Shown here: positions 10,906-20,838 of the stretch, one piece after another
How positions within the stretch are numbered: position 1 is the first letter of the stretch
How the letters are laid out: each line of letters starts with the position of its first letter
NCBI GenBank assembly: GCA_947044365.1
Contig: OX345637.1
Coordinates: 2,585,001-2,649,000 of the forward strand
DNA from: Petrosia ficiformis
Taxonomy: Eukaryota; Porifera; Demospongiae; Haplosclerida; Petrosiidae
DNA length: 64,000 nt
Direction of reading: 5' to 3'
Position numbers and translations under genes: made by a program
Notes under the pieces: generated by a model
Databases searched by the model: none
Told to the model about the DNA's origin: nothing
Seen by the model: only the letters and a program-made list of their open reading frames with translations

Positions 10906-13644
10906 TATACATATATATATATAATACATATATATATAATATAATATCATTATACATGTATAATTGCATAATTATATATAATTATTATATTACTTATCAA
11001 GAGCCTAATATGCATGACCAATCATGTTATTCGACAATTGTTCGCAAAATTACAAATCACATTAAATTTTTTCTCAGACGATATGTCACCAGTGGGTGTG
11101 AGAGATGTCTGTACTCTATTGAACAGTAGGATTACCAGACCCTAAACGATATCTTTAGAATAGGCCCAAGTTTACAAATTGTCGAGATTTTCATGGAATG
11201 TGTTCAACAACATCTCAGAATCCTTGAGCTAAGCAACAGCAAAAGGATCATGAGAAATACATCACAGTTTTTTGTTTACAAGGTAGTGACTTGTTGATTT
11301 TGTTACTCCAAATAAATATGGTGATAAACATTGTATCCACAAATCATATACTCAGTTAAGAATAAAGCCATAACAATTTCACACTATTTAAAACATGGCA
11401 GACACACCCTTGAAAAAATTATTATTGCAAAAATCTGGATGTAAAATTTTATTTGAATTTTCACCATGTATACAAAAAAAAATATATTTAACACACGCTA
11501 CACAGAAAACTTGTATTAGCTTGTAGAGGACTTTATTTACACAATATATATAGGAGTAATATTACCATAAACTAGTCATCAAACATCTGAAGCAGCATTC
11601 AGTAGGATACTGAAGTATCACATATCTATATATTCTTGCGACTGTTTGAGAGAATTGATTTCTAAGTGTTACTAATTGCATAATATCAACTATCTGTTTA
11701 CCAGCAACATCTGTGTGGTGCAACAACTGGCCTTGAAGAGTTAGAAGTTACATTGGTTTGTTTATAAGATGGCTGAAACAATCAATTACATAAACCATTT
11801 TGGAAAAGGAATTGAAAATACACAGGTCACACATAACTATTGTATACTTATGCTATACCAGAAATTATAGCAAAGATTCTGTTACATTGTTTTGTATGTT
11901 GTAGATTCCACTCCCGAACTAAATGTTGTATTTGATATTAAAATCCATTAAATTTATCAACAAGTATTCTCAAAGACATGGTATGTAATAAAACCTTACA
12001 TTATTTCACTTACCACATTCTTGTTTCAGTTGGTTTGCTAGGGCATTTTCTCCTACCATATCAAGTGTAGCGGATAATTTCAGTAGCCCTTCTTCATATG
12101 TGGAGAAACTTGTATCTCTCCTCAACCATTCATTCAACATTTCTAACACACAGCTTGACATTCTATCACGATTATTATATTCAATCTCTTCTACAACAGA
12201 ACCTAATCCTAGTAGTTGTCCAACACGTTTCCAATCCCTCAGGATGGTAATCTGGGCTACTCGTATTTGTAATTTCTCTCGATCATCAGTACTTAATATT
12301 TTCTTTGTTAATATTACACTGCCATTCTTTTTACATTCATCCATTGATATACCTGAAAGTAACAAGAGTGTATGGTAAGCAAACATGTATACAGTAGAGT
12401 TCTTAGGATTTGTTTTATGGTGAAGTATGAACATTGACCAGTGATTTTGGGGCAACAACATCATGAAAATGTTGAATTGAAATAATCACAATAGTTTAAT
12501 TATCACAGTTTTAAATGTTAAGATTCAGTTCTTGAAGCCATTGCAGGCAGTAGTTGGAATATGTGACCAAGCAAGTGAAAAAGGATTAAAAGTAACAAAA
12601 ATTTTTACTCCTGTTAGTATAACAAAAAATTCACATGCAGAAACCAAACACTACAATGATTTCAGTTTTATTGTTTATAATTCCTTGGTTACATGTTGTG
12701 CAACACTTGAACCACACATCATTATAGTATGTGTAGGACGAGCATTTAAAGCACGCCATTATCATTGTAATTAATATTTATATTGCGCTAAATGGGTGTT
12801 TTCTCAAAATCTAATTTTCCCAGTGGATAATATTTAAGCAGCCATAACTTAAGCCACATTACAAAACCAATACATCAGCATGAGGCTAATGATGTGTACA
12901 GTACATACATGTAAAAATACATTTTAAAATGTTGTTATTTTTCACCCCTTTTCGCTTGCTTTGGTGCATATCTTAGTGTAAATGTATTTTGGAGGCTTGT
13001 GGGTGGGTGGTTTGGGAGCTGGAAATGTTGTGGGAAGCTGATAGTAAGAATTATTTTTCATTATAATGTAATCAATACAAGTAACACTTCCTTTCACAGT
13101 GTATGATGCTTAACTATAATTATCTTCTTCATTCAGTTTGTTCCTCATTGTTTGTGCAGTATCTTTCTCTCCACACCTGTCTACTGATGATATTAACTCT
13201 TTCCACGATGCTTCTGATGTGTTCTTAATCCACCAATCTAATGCTATTTGTAATGCATATTCATATGCTTCATCTTCCTTTATTATAGCTCTCATCTTTT
13301 CCTTTTGTTCTAGTGGAACATTCAAGATATTTGTTAACCGATTCCAATTACTCTTACAATTAAATCCACAATCACTGAGCAGAATTACTGCTTTATCAGG
13401 AGTAATTTCTGTTATTGAATATAGAAAAATATGAAGGATTATACTTCTTGTAAACATAGATCATATTTATATAGTAGGTTATATATATCTGTGTTTGGTA
13501 CTATATTGAACATATTAATAACTAACCCACAGGTCCAGGATTTGATTCAATATCACCAGAAAGTATAAGTTGTAGAAATATACACACAGTTAGTGTATAC
13601 AACCACACACTAGTATGACAGAGTAATGTTCTAAGAACATTCAT
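5647..13644 (-). CDS. NLR receptor: 2A leader, Death-like x3, CARD-like, NACHT, LRR (two frameshifts)
   Basis: Six exons on the minus strand can be joined with GT-AG introns that are all phase 1: 13,644-13,527; 13,408-13,115; 12,352-12,014; 9,627-9,343; 9,203-8,835; 8,772-5,647. Allowing for two single-base losses in the last exon, the summed length is a whole number of codons, giving about 1,510 residues. In order, the product has a 38-residue hydrophobic leader ending in a 2A motif, three death-fold domains, a CARD-like helical domain, a NACHT NTPase, a winged-helix segment and LRRs. The family (NOD-like receptors) comprises cytosolic sensors that oligomerise through NACHT and signal through death-fold domains. 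The frameshifts make it uncertain whether this copy is active. Exon joins are my prediction. Confidence 0.85.
8835..9203 (-). CDS. NLR exon 5: CARD-like helical domain
   Basis: The exon encodes 123 residues. After a polar Ser/Thr/Gln-rich linker comes an all-helical segment, LKRHFSEILDVVSDP, then LANDLWGVDLIS, KASKLLNEVQRSLK and VICKTMMKELG. The spacing of hydrophobic residues and the P-x-x-LA-x-x-LW signature are those of CARD/death-fold domains placed before NACHT in invertebrate NLRs. The call of CARD rather than another death-fold subtype is tentative. Acceptor 'ccattacag', donor GTAAGG. Confidence 0.6.
9343..9627 (-). CDS. NLR exon 4: Death-like domain (copy 2)
   Basis: The exon encodes about 95 residues: SKAVSLLYECGF, a KSKW core, ALDWWSKNTPEASWKELI, and VDRCGEKDTADAMRKKL. 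It is a close paralogue of exon 2. The intron sequence just upstream of both copies is also shared ('ttatatagtaggttatata' at about 9,673 and 13,467), so the duplication included flanking intron. The donor chosen is GTAATA at 9,342, because it keeps the phase-1 frame into exon 5. A stronger-looking GTAAGA sits at 9,326 but would break the frame. Confidence 0.75.
9715..10065. repeat. Dispersed repeat family with 'gggatggcc' end
   Basis: The copy runs from 'gattatctactctccttgcc' to 'gcaatcatagggatggccct'. A shorter copy is at 18,985-19,215. Its terminal half (gacgtaacttccttaactac ... gggatggccctacggg) recurs at 41,935-42,085. Reverse-strand ends lie near 54,080-54,110 and 62,225-62,265. It lies in NLR intron 4 and has no coding capacity. 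Confidence 0.7.
10070..10287. repeat. MITE with about 40-bp TIRs
   Basis: The left end 'gatgttaaaacccaaaaagc' (about 10,087) is matched by 'gctttttgggttttaacatc' (about 10,243). The flanking 'aaataaaag.agg.tgtag' pairs as well. The element is about 215 bp, lies in NLR intron 4, and directly abuts the dispersed repeat. Confidence 0.7.
10288..12013. other. Remainder of NLR intron 4
   Basis: AT-rich intron with a (TA)n block at about 10,875-10,945. The stretch about 10,430-10,530 is similar to the reverse complement of 20,290-20,400. No further domain exon was recognised. Confidence 0.45.
12014..12352 (-). CDS. NLR exon 3: DEATH domain
   Basis: The exon encodes 113 residues with the classical DEATH core DWKRVGQLLGL, followed by MLNEWLRRD, a YEEGLLKLSATL helix and VGENALANQL. 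The acceptor is 'ttactttcag' at 12,353 and the donor GTAAGT at 12,013. Both borders are phase 1, so the exon is symmetric. It is clearly different in sequence from the death-like exons 2 and 4 that flank it. Confidence 0.8.
12353..13114. other. NLR intron between exons 2 and 3
   Basis: Non-coding AT-rich sequence. A short open frame on the plus strand at 12,532-12,774 has no recognisable domain. Confidence 0.45.
13115..13408 (-). CDS. NLR exon 2: Death-like domain (copy 1)
   Basis: The exon encodes about 98 residues with the pattern DKAVILLSDCGF, then a KSNW core, then ALDWWIKNTSEASWKELI, then VDRCGEKDTA. This amphipathic six-helix pattern is typical of death-fold domains. It is about 70% identical by eye to exon 4 (9,627-9,343), so one is an exon duplicate of the other. 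The acceptor is '..caataacag|aaattact' and the donor GTTAAG at 13,114. Both borders are phase 1. Confidence 0.75.
13527..13644 (-). CDS. NLR exon 1: hydrophobic leader plus 2A-like ribosome-skipping motif
   Basis: From ATG at 13,644 the exon encodes a leucine-rich, signal-like run (SVWLYTLTVCIFLQLIL) followed directly by SGDIESNPGP (motif GDIESNPGP at 13,557-13,531). This matches the 2A consensus D(V/I)ExNPGP exactly. Splicing at GTTAGT (13,526) in phase 1 gives ...NPGP-V-E at the junction with exon 2. In known 2A sequences, the ribosome fails to join the final Gly-Pro bond. The leader would be released and the downstream protein would start with Pro. N-terminal 2A sequences of this form are known in sea urchin NLRs, where they also act as signal sequences. 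The frame stays open upstream, so an earlier ATG (for example in the 13,833 region) remains possible. Confidence 0.75.
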
Positions 13645-14435
13645 ACATATTTCAATTTTTTCACTCTCCCGGTGATAATCTTTCATCCACTGTATACCTG
13701 GATGAGTTTGCATGTTACTAACAAGTCTGCTATTTATCTTGACAGACCTCATATGACAACACCACATTCCAATACAAACTCTCCATTGTATGAGATCAAT
13801 CATTATGAATATCTGCATGGAAAAAACTTCCATTATGTAGGATTCATGTATGATACTTTAGTGTAAGATCATGCTAAAGCCAAAAACATTATGTACAGGT
13901 ATTTGCATAGGTGGCTGGGTGTATGCCTTTCTTTTAACTTCCCTTCACTAGTAAAGGTGTTGGCTGGCATAGGCGTAAGAACAGTTGATTTGAGGGAGGC
14001 TAAGAATAAATGTACGTTTGACAAGCGAAGCGAGCCGTAACACTTTTAATTATTCTAGAGTGGTGTGGTCAATTAATGCCCATTTAAATTGTTATTAATT
14101 AATACTAATTAGCCCAGATGGTGTTCCACTCCTACCAAAGATTATAGGGATCTAAGGAGGAAAGGTAATATTTTCATTCACGAATTGTTTGAGGCTTTAT
14201 TATGTTGATGATAGGTGAAAAATAGTGAATTAATATACGCTGCCTCATGCTTGTGAGTATTTGGAGTAATGAGTGTGTGGGGATGTGGGTACATATTCCT
14301 GATCTTAGCAACCACCTAGCAGCAGGATGTAAGTATTTGTACATAAATCTGTAGATTGTGTACAAACAAGATAATGTCTCATTTGGTTAGATGGCAAGTG
14401 AATTACAACTCAATAAAGGATAAGGGACTTCATTA
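13645..14435. promoter_or_regulatory. Upstream region of the NLR gene (promoter not resolved)
   Basis: The region lies 5' of the leader exon on the minus strand, so it should contain the promoter and 5' UTR. An in-frame extension upstream of the chosen ATG is open to about 13,833. No convincing TATA box or initiator could be chosen in this AT-rich DNA. Confidence 0.3.
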
Positions 14436-14655
14436 ATAATGTACCGATAAGAAATTTTATCGATATACTGACAAACCGATAATTACTTTAGATACATACT
14501 GATAACTGACACCGATATCATATCTACCTTCTGGTTTTTCCAATTCCTTCAAAGGAATGTACATTTCCTCAATATACTAAATCTAAGTACAGCTACCAAA
14601 CACCGATTACTTATCAGTGTATCAGTTAATTTTGATTCACTCACCTGACCTCAAA
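14436..14655. repeat. Possible hAT-type terminal fragment
   Basis: The block contains repeated 'accgata' words ('taatgtaccgataag', 'acaaaccgataatt', 'gacaccgatatcat') like those in the subterminal ends of the hAT copy at 45,632. No paired TIR or target duplication could be fixed, so it is at most a remnant. Confidence 0.3.
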
Positions 14656-14839
14656 AAGTGTTTTTTAGGTTGTATGACAATGTACCACTGACAAGAAGGA
14701 AATTGTGTTTCAGGTTCAAAACTGTAAATCTGAGGCAGTATGTCACTTCAAAATGGTCAGTACTGTTGCAAGGAATAGTGGGAACTGTAATTAAATTAGT
14801 TGCATAGGTTGCTATGGATATACATGTAATTATAATCTA

Positions 14840-15095
14840 ATAATTCTAATTGCAATTTCCTTATACTGTCTATTAGATGTACAAAGAAGCATAATAAATG
14901 ATATAGGTTTCCTTGTGCATGTGATATGAAATATAAGGCATGATAATTGATTATATCTTTTACTTATTTTAATATAATTAGTACAATGTAGCTATGGTGC
15001 TATATAGATGTATGTATTCTGAACAACCAACTAATTGTTAAATCCTTGTAACTGCACTAATCGATACATTTGTTATTTTTGCAGTGTAGAAGACA
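14840..15095. repeat. Dispersed repeat shared with 28,110-28,340
   Basis: Shared words include 'actgtctattagatgtacaaa', 'aagaagcata', 'cttgtgcatgtgatatga' and 'ggcatgataattgatt', found in the same order near 28,150. Part of it ('aattgttaaatccttg') is also the reverse complement of sequence near 30,390 and 37,620. Confidence 0.5.
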
Positions 15096-16499
15096 AAATA
15101 ATATTAATAATACATTATGAATTTGAACATACTAATTAAGTTATAAATGCATGAAACAGTATATTACCGAACAATAGCTGACAAAATAATAATACTTTTA
15201 TTGTTATTAGGCCCATCTGTCACTCGTGCAATACTAGCTAGTAAAACATGATTTGGCGTAGTCAGGCAGTCTTTGTTTTTCAAGGAGATGATTCACATCA
15301 TCCCCCAAGAAATTTGTTTATGAAGCATTCATTAATCTTTAATTTGTTCTGTACTATGTGAAGGGACTGTCTGCCTAGACTATATAAGATAGACAGTGCA
15401 TTGATCATAATAATGTAGGTAGCATAGTCTGATGTGTCCTCCCAATTACAGGCTGGCCAGTGAGGCTAGAGGATAGAGGTTGTGCACTTCCTGCTATAGA
15501 ATAGATATAATATTAACTATGTAGGAGTGTATATAGCAACATACCGAATCAGTTTCGATATTCTGTTTTGACCCTTTTGCTTCACAAAACATATCTAGTT
15601 TGCATATATTGTGCACTTTTTGTAACAGAATTTATCCTAAAGATATAGTTAAACAAGCAATAGAAGTACGTATATAGTAATATACCGTCTTCTTTTCCCT
15701 TTACTTGATGGACACAGTACTCAGTATCAGCCATAAGTTATATGTCTTGCCAGAGAGAAAGAGGTAATAATTTTATGTCTCTTACCACATACAGAGAGGT
15801 TAGTCAGGTTACTACTGTACAATACAACTTGTGTAATGAAAAAAATTATTGTAATAGGTTGATACAATATCTAGCAAAGTAAATGGCATCTTAGTATCAA
15901 CAAGAAATGTATCACTGTACAATAGCTGTAATTATTATGTAATGAAATTGATATGGACTAGAAATTCACAACTAATCTATACTTATCAATGACATTATGA
16001 TTTCCCATGAAATTTCAAACATGTTGTTTGCACAAGGTTTATACAGATATTTAACTGGAAGGAAAGAGTTGATTGCATTTGGTGAGAAGTACTCCTGCAT
16101 GTGAGCACAATAGTTGAGTGAACGGGTTTTACTAATTTACAACCTTTGCAAACAAATTTGAATAGGATAGCTCTCTTGACTTTAGAAAGAGTGAATAAAG
16201 AAATATTCTATAACCACTGGTCTAACTGCTGGGTCATATCTCATATGTCATAGTTAATGCAGCTAGTGCATCACCAGGTAGTGCATCAAGAATTTTCTCA
16301 TCCAACATAGCTAGAACAATATTAGGCAGGGTAAGGTTTTTATACAGGCATTTATGCGACCACAATTTGAAATGACACTATCATACTGTTTGTAAGTGGA
16401 ACACAAAAAATCAAATCTGGTACAAGCTGGAAACAATTTTCTATGCAATTGTCTCAGCATCATGGTCTCTTCCATAGTATCAAAACAGTTAATGGAAGA
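15096..16499. other. No gene recognised
   Basis: AT-rich DNA. A minus-strand open frame of 64 codons (16,311-16,505) shows no known motif and is not called. Confidence 0.4.
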
Positions 16500-16800
16500 A
16501 CACATGCTCGAGCTATAGACCAGCAGGAAGACTCATAAAGGATGTAAAACTGCTATAATAACTGTTGTATATACCAAAGAAACAGTATAAAAATTTTGCA
16601 AGAATCTTTAACAAGTAAGTATATATAATAAGTTGTTGAGTTTCAAACATGAGGGAGTACTTCAGTCAGTTCATCAAAGATCTGTGTACTTAGACTGCAA
16701 TCAGACTTACACTTACTTCTTCAGGCCCTAGCTTTCGAGTACGCAGAAAGGTAGAAACACTTGTGCCAACAGCAATGATTGATACATTGTCATCACAAAA
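16500..16800. repeat. Dispersed repeat, inverted copy of 41,650-41,930
   Basis: Order of shared blocks: 'gaccagcaggaaga', 'aggatgtaaaactgctaata', 'aagaatctttaacaagtaag', 'cttcaggccc', 'cgcagaaaggtagaaacac'. The reverse complement of 41,650-41,930 gives the same series. Some blocks resemble exon/intron junctions (for example '...tttaacaa|gtaagt'), so this may be a duplicated gene fragment. Confidence 0.55.
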
Positions 16801-16974
16801 CGAATATAGGGATAATTTTTTCTCAGTTTATCTTGTTTTGAGAGCAATCTAGATGAAATAACAAAACACAACAGCAGAAGAAAAGATCATGAATTGGCTT
16901 TAAGAGTAAGTTCAACTGTTGAACGAGAGTGTGGAAATTACTGTCATATTCTCCCTTGTATATTTATTTCTATA

Positions 16975-17715
16975 GCAACAGCTAAGGAAAGTATTGGAAA
17001 ATGATAGGGATGATTTCTTGGGTGGAATCGCAATCTCCAGAGTAAGTCAAGATTTTATGTCTTTCGAACATTAAAAATTACTAGCTCTAACTTCAAATCT
17101 CAAACAAATCAAGCTGCTTTAAAAAGATTAATTAATTAAGTTAAAGCAACAAATCCCAGTTTCATTGGAAAAGACATTAGAGGTATATGAAGCATCAAAT
17201 TGAATGGCTATTTAACACTTCATTTTTAATATTCAGAAGCAGAGTACAGATTTTTTCGTACCAGAAAGGAAGCTGAATTCGTAAGCCTCTTGGGATTATC
17301 TGATAGGAAGCGTGTATATTAAAGAAGATATGAAAGACTACTCAGAGTTAGAATCAATGAATCTCAGTTACTTAGGATGTACTGTATGAGACTATATTTC
17401 ATACATATAGAAACGAAAAGCGAGAGAGTCTATCTTGTTTAAAACTATAAAACTCTCAGAAGATGTTAAAGACAAATGGCAAAAAATAATGACTTTTGAT
17501 TTCAGTCATCAGAGGAGAGTGAGGATGATTATTGTATTATAGTTCACCTTTTAAGTTGGAGAGCACCATGTGTTGAGTAGATGTTCAATGAGATTGATAA
17601 GTTCAATTTCACAAGTAGATCTGGTCAGGCTAAAAAGCAGACAAAGACTAGAAAGAAAGAATCTCTGTCAACAAGAACAAAACCCACAGCAGACAAAGGT
17701 ACTGAATGAGCTTTC
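16975..17715 (+). pseudogene. Putative exon fragments of an unrecognised gene
   Basis: Three short segments look exonic. At about 16,975-17,040, 'tttctatag' is followed by QQLRKVLENDRDDFLGG and a GTAAGT donor. At about 17,235-17,279 the exon encodes STDFFVPERKL with a GTAAGC donor. At about 17,412-17,715 a Lys-rich segment leads into SSEESEDDYCIIVHLLSWRAP, an in-frame TAG, and a Lys/Arg-rich tail (QAKKQTKTRKK). I recall similar acidic-then-WR-then-basic predicted proteins in sponges and cnidarians, but I cannot name the family. The stop and short pieces suggest a decayed copy. Confidence 0.35.
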
Positions 17716-18125
17716 AACCAATACACTAAATATTTCATTATTTTATCGTGTTATGTATGTATGCATTGTCCTTTTTTTCTTTCACATCAAATATTTAACC
17801 AATGAGATAAAATAATTTATATAAAATTTAGTATAATTATTTTTACATTTATTCACATGAGGTGCATGCGGCTGGAATGTGTGTCTATCAACCACCTATC
17901 AAATCAACTACTGGGTACATGTTACATGACACAATGAGGCCATGTGACGTCATGTGTGCACCTACTGAAATTCTGCCCTGTACTGCACGAACTGTCTGCA
18001 TGACATGCACAAATTCCTGAGGGTATGAAATCTGACACAATGTCATGTGATTACTGTCAGGACACCAGATTCCATGTATCAGGGAATGAGTAGTTCCTTC
18101 CAGTGCTGACTGAAAAACGAAATAC
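17716..18125. other. No gene recognised
   Basis: AT-rich start, then somewhat more GC-balanced sequence. It probably flanks the immunoglobulin-domain pseudogene. No further motif is seen. Confidence 0.4.
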
Positions 18126-18129
18126 CACT

Positions 18130-18900
18130 TACATAACTAATGGATGCTAAGCTAGCTATAGAACCAACTTTTATGGTGTCATTGTAACAGTAATGGAAAA
18201 GTCAGGTACTATGAAAATAAATTAATAATCAAGTTATTAGCAATAGCAATATACATGTATTGTATTGTAGTAAATGTATTTAACTTATATTTCAAATCAA
18301 AATCAGTTGTGTTTGAATCGCTTACTCCAAAAGTTATTAAACTAGTAGTACATTGATACCATCCAGCATGTGATAAACTTACATCTCCCATTGTAGTAAG
18401 TGTACTAGTATAAGTATCAGTACTCTACAGAAAGAATGGTGAGTTACTGGACTCTGTAAGTGTGGTTGAATTAATATTATTTCCATTCAAACTCCATGAT
18501 ATAGTAACTGTTAATATTATCACTAGACTGTCTAGTACAAGATACAGTGACATCACAAGTAATAGTATATTCTGTAGCACTACAAATTAAAGGAACAGTT
18601 GAAGGAGTTTGAGTCACCATAACACCTTAAATATCTATGATATAGAGACATTCATACAGACAGACATACAGATATACAGTATGATTGAAATCAAAAACTG
18701 AACCTACTGCATATATAATTAGTTTGTATGTGTGTGAAAAGTATATTTATCTTCAAGTACTGAACAGCAGTAGATCTACACATGTACTGTCCAGCATCAT
18801 CCACATCTACACTAGATATAATTAAAATACCATCAGTCCCTCAAGATATTACTGGATTGTCAGGTCCTGTCCACTCATAAACATAACTAACCCTTATATC
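18130..18900 (-). pseudogene. Immunoglobulin-domain gene remnant 1
   Basis: On the minus strand, a segment at about 18,890-18,740 reads WTGPDNPVIS-stop-GTDGILIISSVDVDDAGQYMC, which has the Ig W and the D-x-G-x-Y-x-C signature. A second segment at about 18,630-18,300 contains a YTITCDVTVSC strand, then in another frame ISWSLNGNN, an internal stop, and GDVSLSHAGWYQC. A shorter third piece resembles a strand at about 18,200-18,130. Two Ig-like domains of an immunoglobulin-superfamily receptor are recognisable. Internal stops and a frame change mark it as a pseudogene. Confidence 0.65.
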
Positions 18901-18984
18901 AGTAAAGAAGATATATAGAGACAAAAGTATTCCAATGACTGCTTTGTGATGCCCACCATTCAGTAATCATGCATCAGCCTTATA

Positions 18985-19215
18985 ATAGTTATTATTTTGA
19001 TTATATACTCTGTTTACCTTTTAAAGAACCTTGGAGAACTTTAGATATATTTTAGGTAGAATAGCTAACTATTAGTTACACTTTCTACGTAAGATACACA
19101 GCTTTCTTTCTGCTGTGACACAAACATATATAAATATAATTATAATTATATATATATATTTATACATATCTATAGTTCAAACCCGTGGGAAAGCAATCAT
19201 AGGGATGGCCATAAA
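18985..19215. repeat. Dispersed repeat family with 'gggatggcc' end, copy 2
   Basis: It aligns with 9,715-10,065 but lacks the middle ('cgcgccacgccc') part. It ends 'aagcaatcatagggatggcc'. It sits between the two Ig remnants. Confidence 0.7.
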
Positions 19216-19234
19216 AAGGAACAGACTAGAGTAG

Positions 19235-19500
19235 CTGTAAGTCCAACTGTTGCAGTATCATTAGTAACAACAATTAAAGGTTTGGGCACTGTAAAAATAA
19301 ATTAATGATCGTGATATTAGCCATAGTAATTGAAGGGGTATTTAATAGAACTTACATTTCACATCAAAATCAGTTGTGTTGAATCACTTATTCTAGCATT
19401 TATTATTAAAGCAACAGCACATTGATACTGTTCAGCATGTGATAAACTTATATCGGCCACTGTAGTAATATTATATACAGTTATAACTAATTTAGTTATA
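19235..19500 (-). pseudogene. Immunoglobulin-domain gene remnant 2
   Basis: The minus strand reads VADISLSHAEQYQCAVAL (about 19,465-19,410), parallel to GDVSLSHAGWYQC of remnant 1. It is followed after an intron-like gap by PLIVVTNDTATVG (about 19,285-19,245), also parallel to remnant 1. It is a second, shorter copy of the same Ig gene, broken by a stop after SDSTQLILM. Confidence 0.55.
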
Positions 19501-20838
19501 ATTAGACCTCATCATTTGTTATGATTAGCCCTCAGATGTCATAATTAGTCCTTATGATGTAATGAATCCAATTACTAGTCCTCATATAAAACGTAATAAG
19601 CCCTCATACTGATAAACTATTTAGACTTCCTAATTTATTGATGTAATAATTAGGCCTCTTAATGCAATAATTAGATATTATTAGCCCTCATGGTGTAATA
19701 CTTCGATTTTATTAGCCTTGATGGATATTATTATTAGCCATGATGGATATACTTTAGGCAGTGCTACTATAATTTTTTCAATTAAATATGAAATAATTGT
19801 TATTATTATTTGCAAGAGCTGTTGAGATATCAGGAGTTTGTAGTATGAAGACACTACACTTCCTAAGAAGTTGGGTCACCACCTGAAGTCATGCTTAGTG
19901 ACTAATGAGATAGACTATTATTGATAATTATTAGAGATAATCTCAGTGGTAGTGCAGAGATCTAGAGGAACTGCTGTGTTGGTTCTGGTACATGTGTCTT
20001 AAACGTTTTTACATGTATGTATATATATAACCAACAAACAGATATAGTTCAGTTCATTTATATAAATTATTATTAGAAAACCAAACCATACTCTAGATCT
20101 TACAGCAATAATGTTGTAAATATTAGCACTAAGTCTACAGTTCAAGGTCTGATTAGAATTTTGAGAAAACATTAAAATGCTCAGAGTTTCGACAGCTGGC
20201 ATTTTTAACCAGAAATACTTTTTTAACATAACAAGGACATCATTAATTAAGTCTATAGGAAAAGGTACAAGCCAATGGTGCCCCCCGTGTAGAACCACCA
20301 CTGATTGGAATACTGAATGGCTGACACAGTCACAGACACTATATCTTCTAGGAATGCAGACAGTTCTATAAGTGAAATAGAGAATAAACATCATCTCTAA
20401 GAAATACTACTCGATGAAAGAAAGTTGCTGATTCTAATATTCAGGATAATGATGGATGGGCAGCACGAACTGCATGTACGTAGATGTCATATCAATTTAT
20501 ATAAACTTAAATTAGAGCTTTACAAATTTAATGGTGTTGTGATTGTTTCAAAATTGTCTGAATTAGCATCTTATCTTAGTTCTTGATAAAATAATTAATC
20601 ATAAAGACAGCTAAGCATAATGAGTATGAAGTAGAAACAATAGGTAATTATTTGATAAAGAATGAGATTGCAGGTTTGACTGCTGTCCCATATACAGCAA
20701 CAATCACGAGGGTGTGGCTGGTCATGCTTGCATTCAGTAGTCTCGTTCCCATGCAGGATTCTCAGTACCCGGAATGAAACATTTGGTATTCAGAATCTGT
20801 GGACGATATTTCCAACATCCTCCCTACGATTCTTCTAT
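19501..20838. other. No gene recognised
   Basis: The first 300 bases repeat short words ('attagccctcatgatgtaat' variants). Sequence at 20,290-20,400 resembles the reverse complement of 10,430-10,530. Overlapping open frames on both strands near 20,000-20,390 have no known motif. Confidence 0.4.

Noticed and set aside
10787..11129. Tyr/Ile-rich frames on both strands
   Set aside because: They are translations of (TA)n microsatellite sequence.
14436..14655. Complete hAT MITE
   Set aside because: 'accgata' words are present but no paired termini or 8-bp duplication could be placed, so only a possible remnant is listed.
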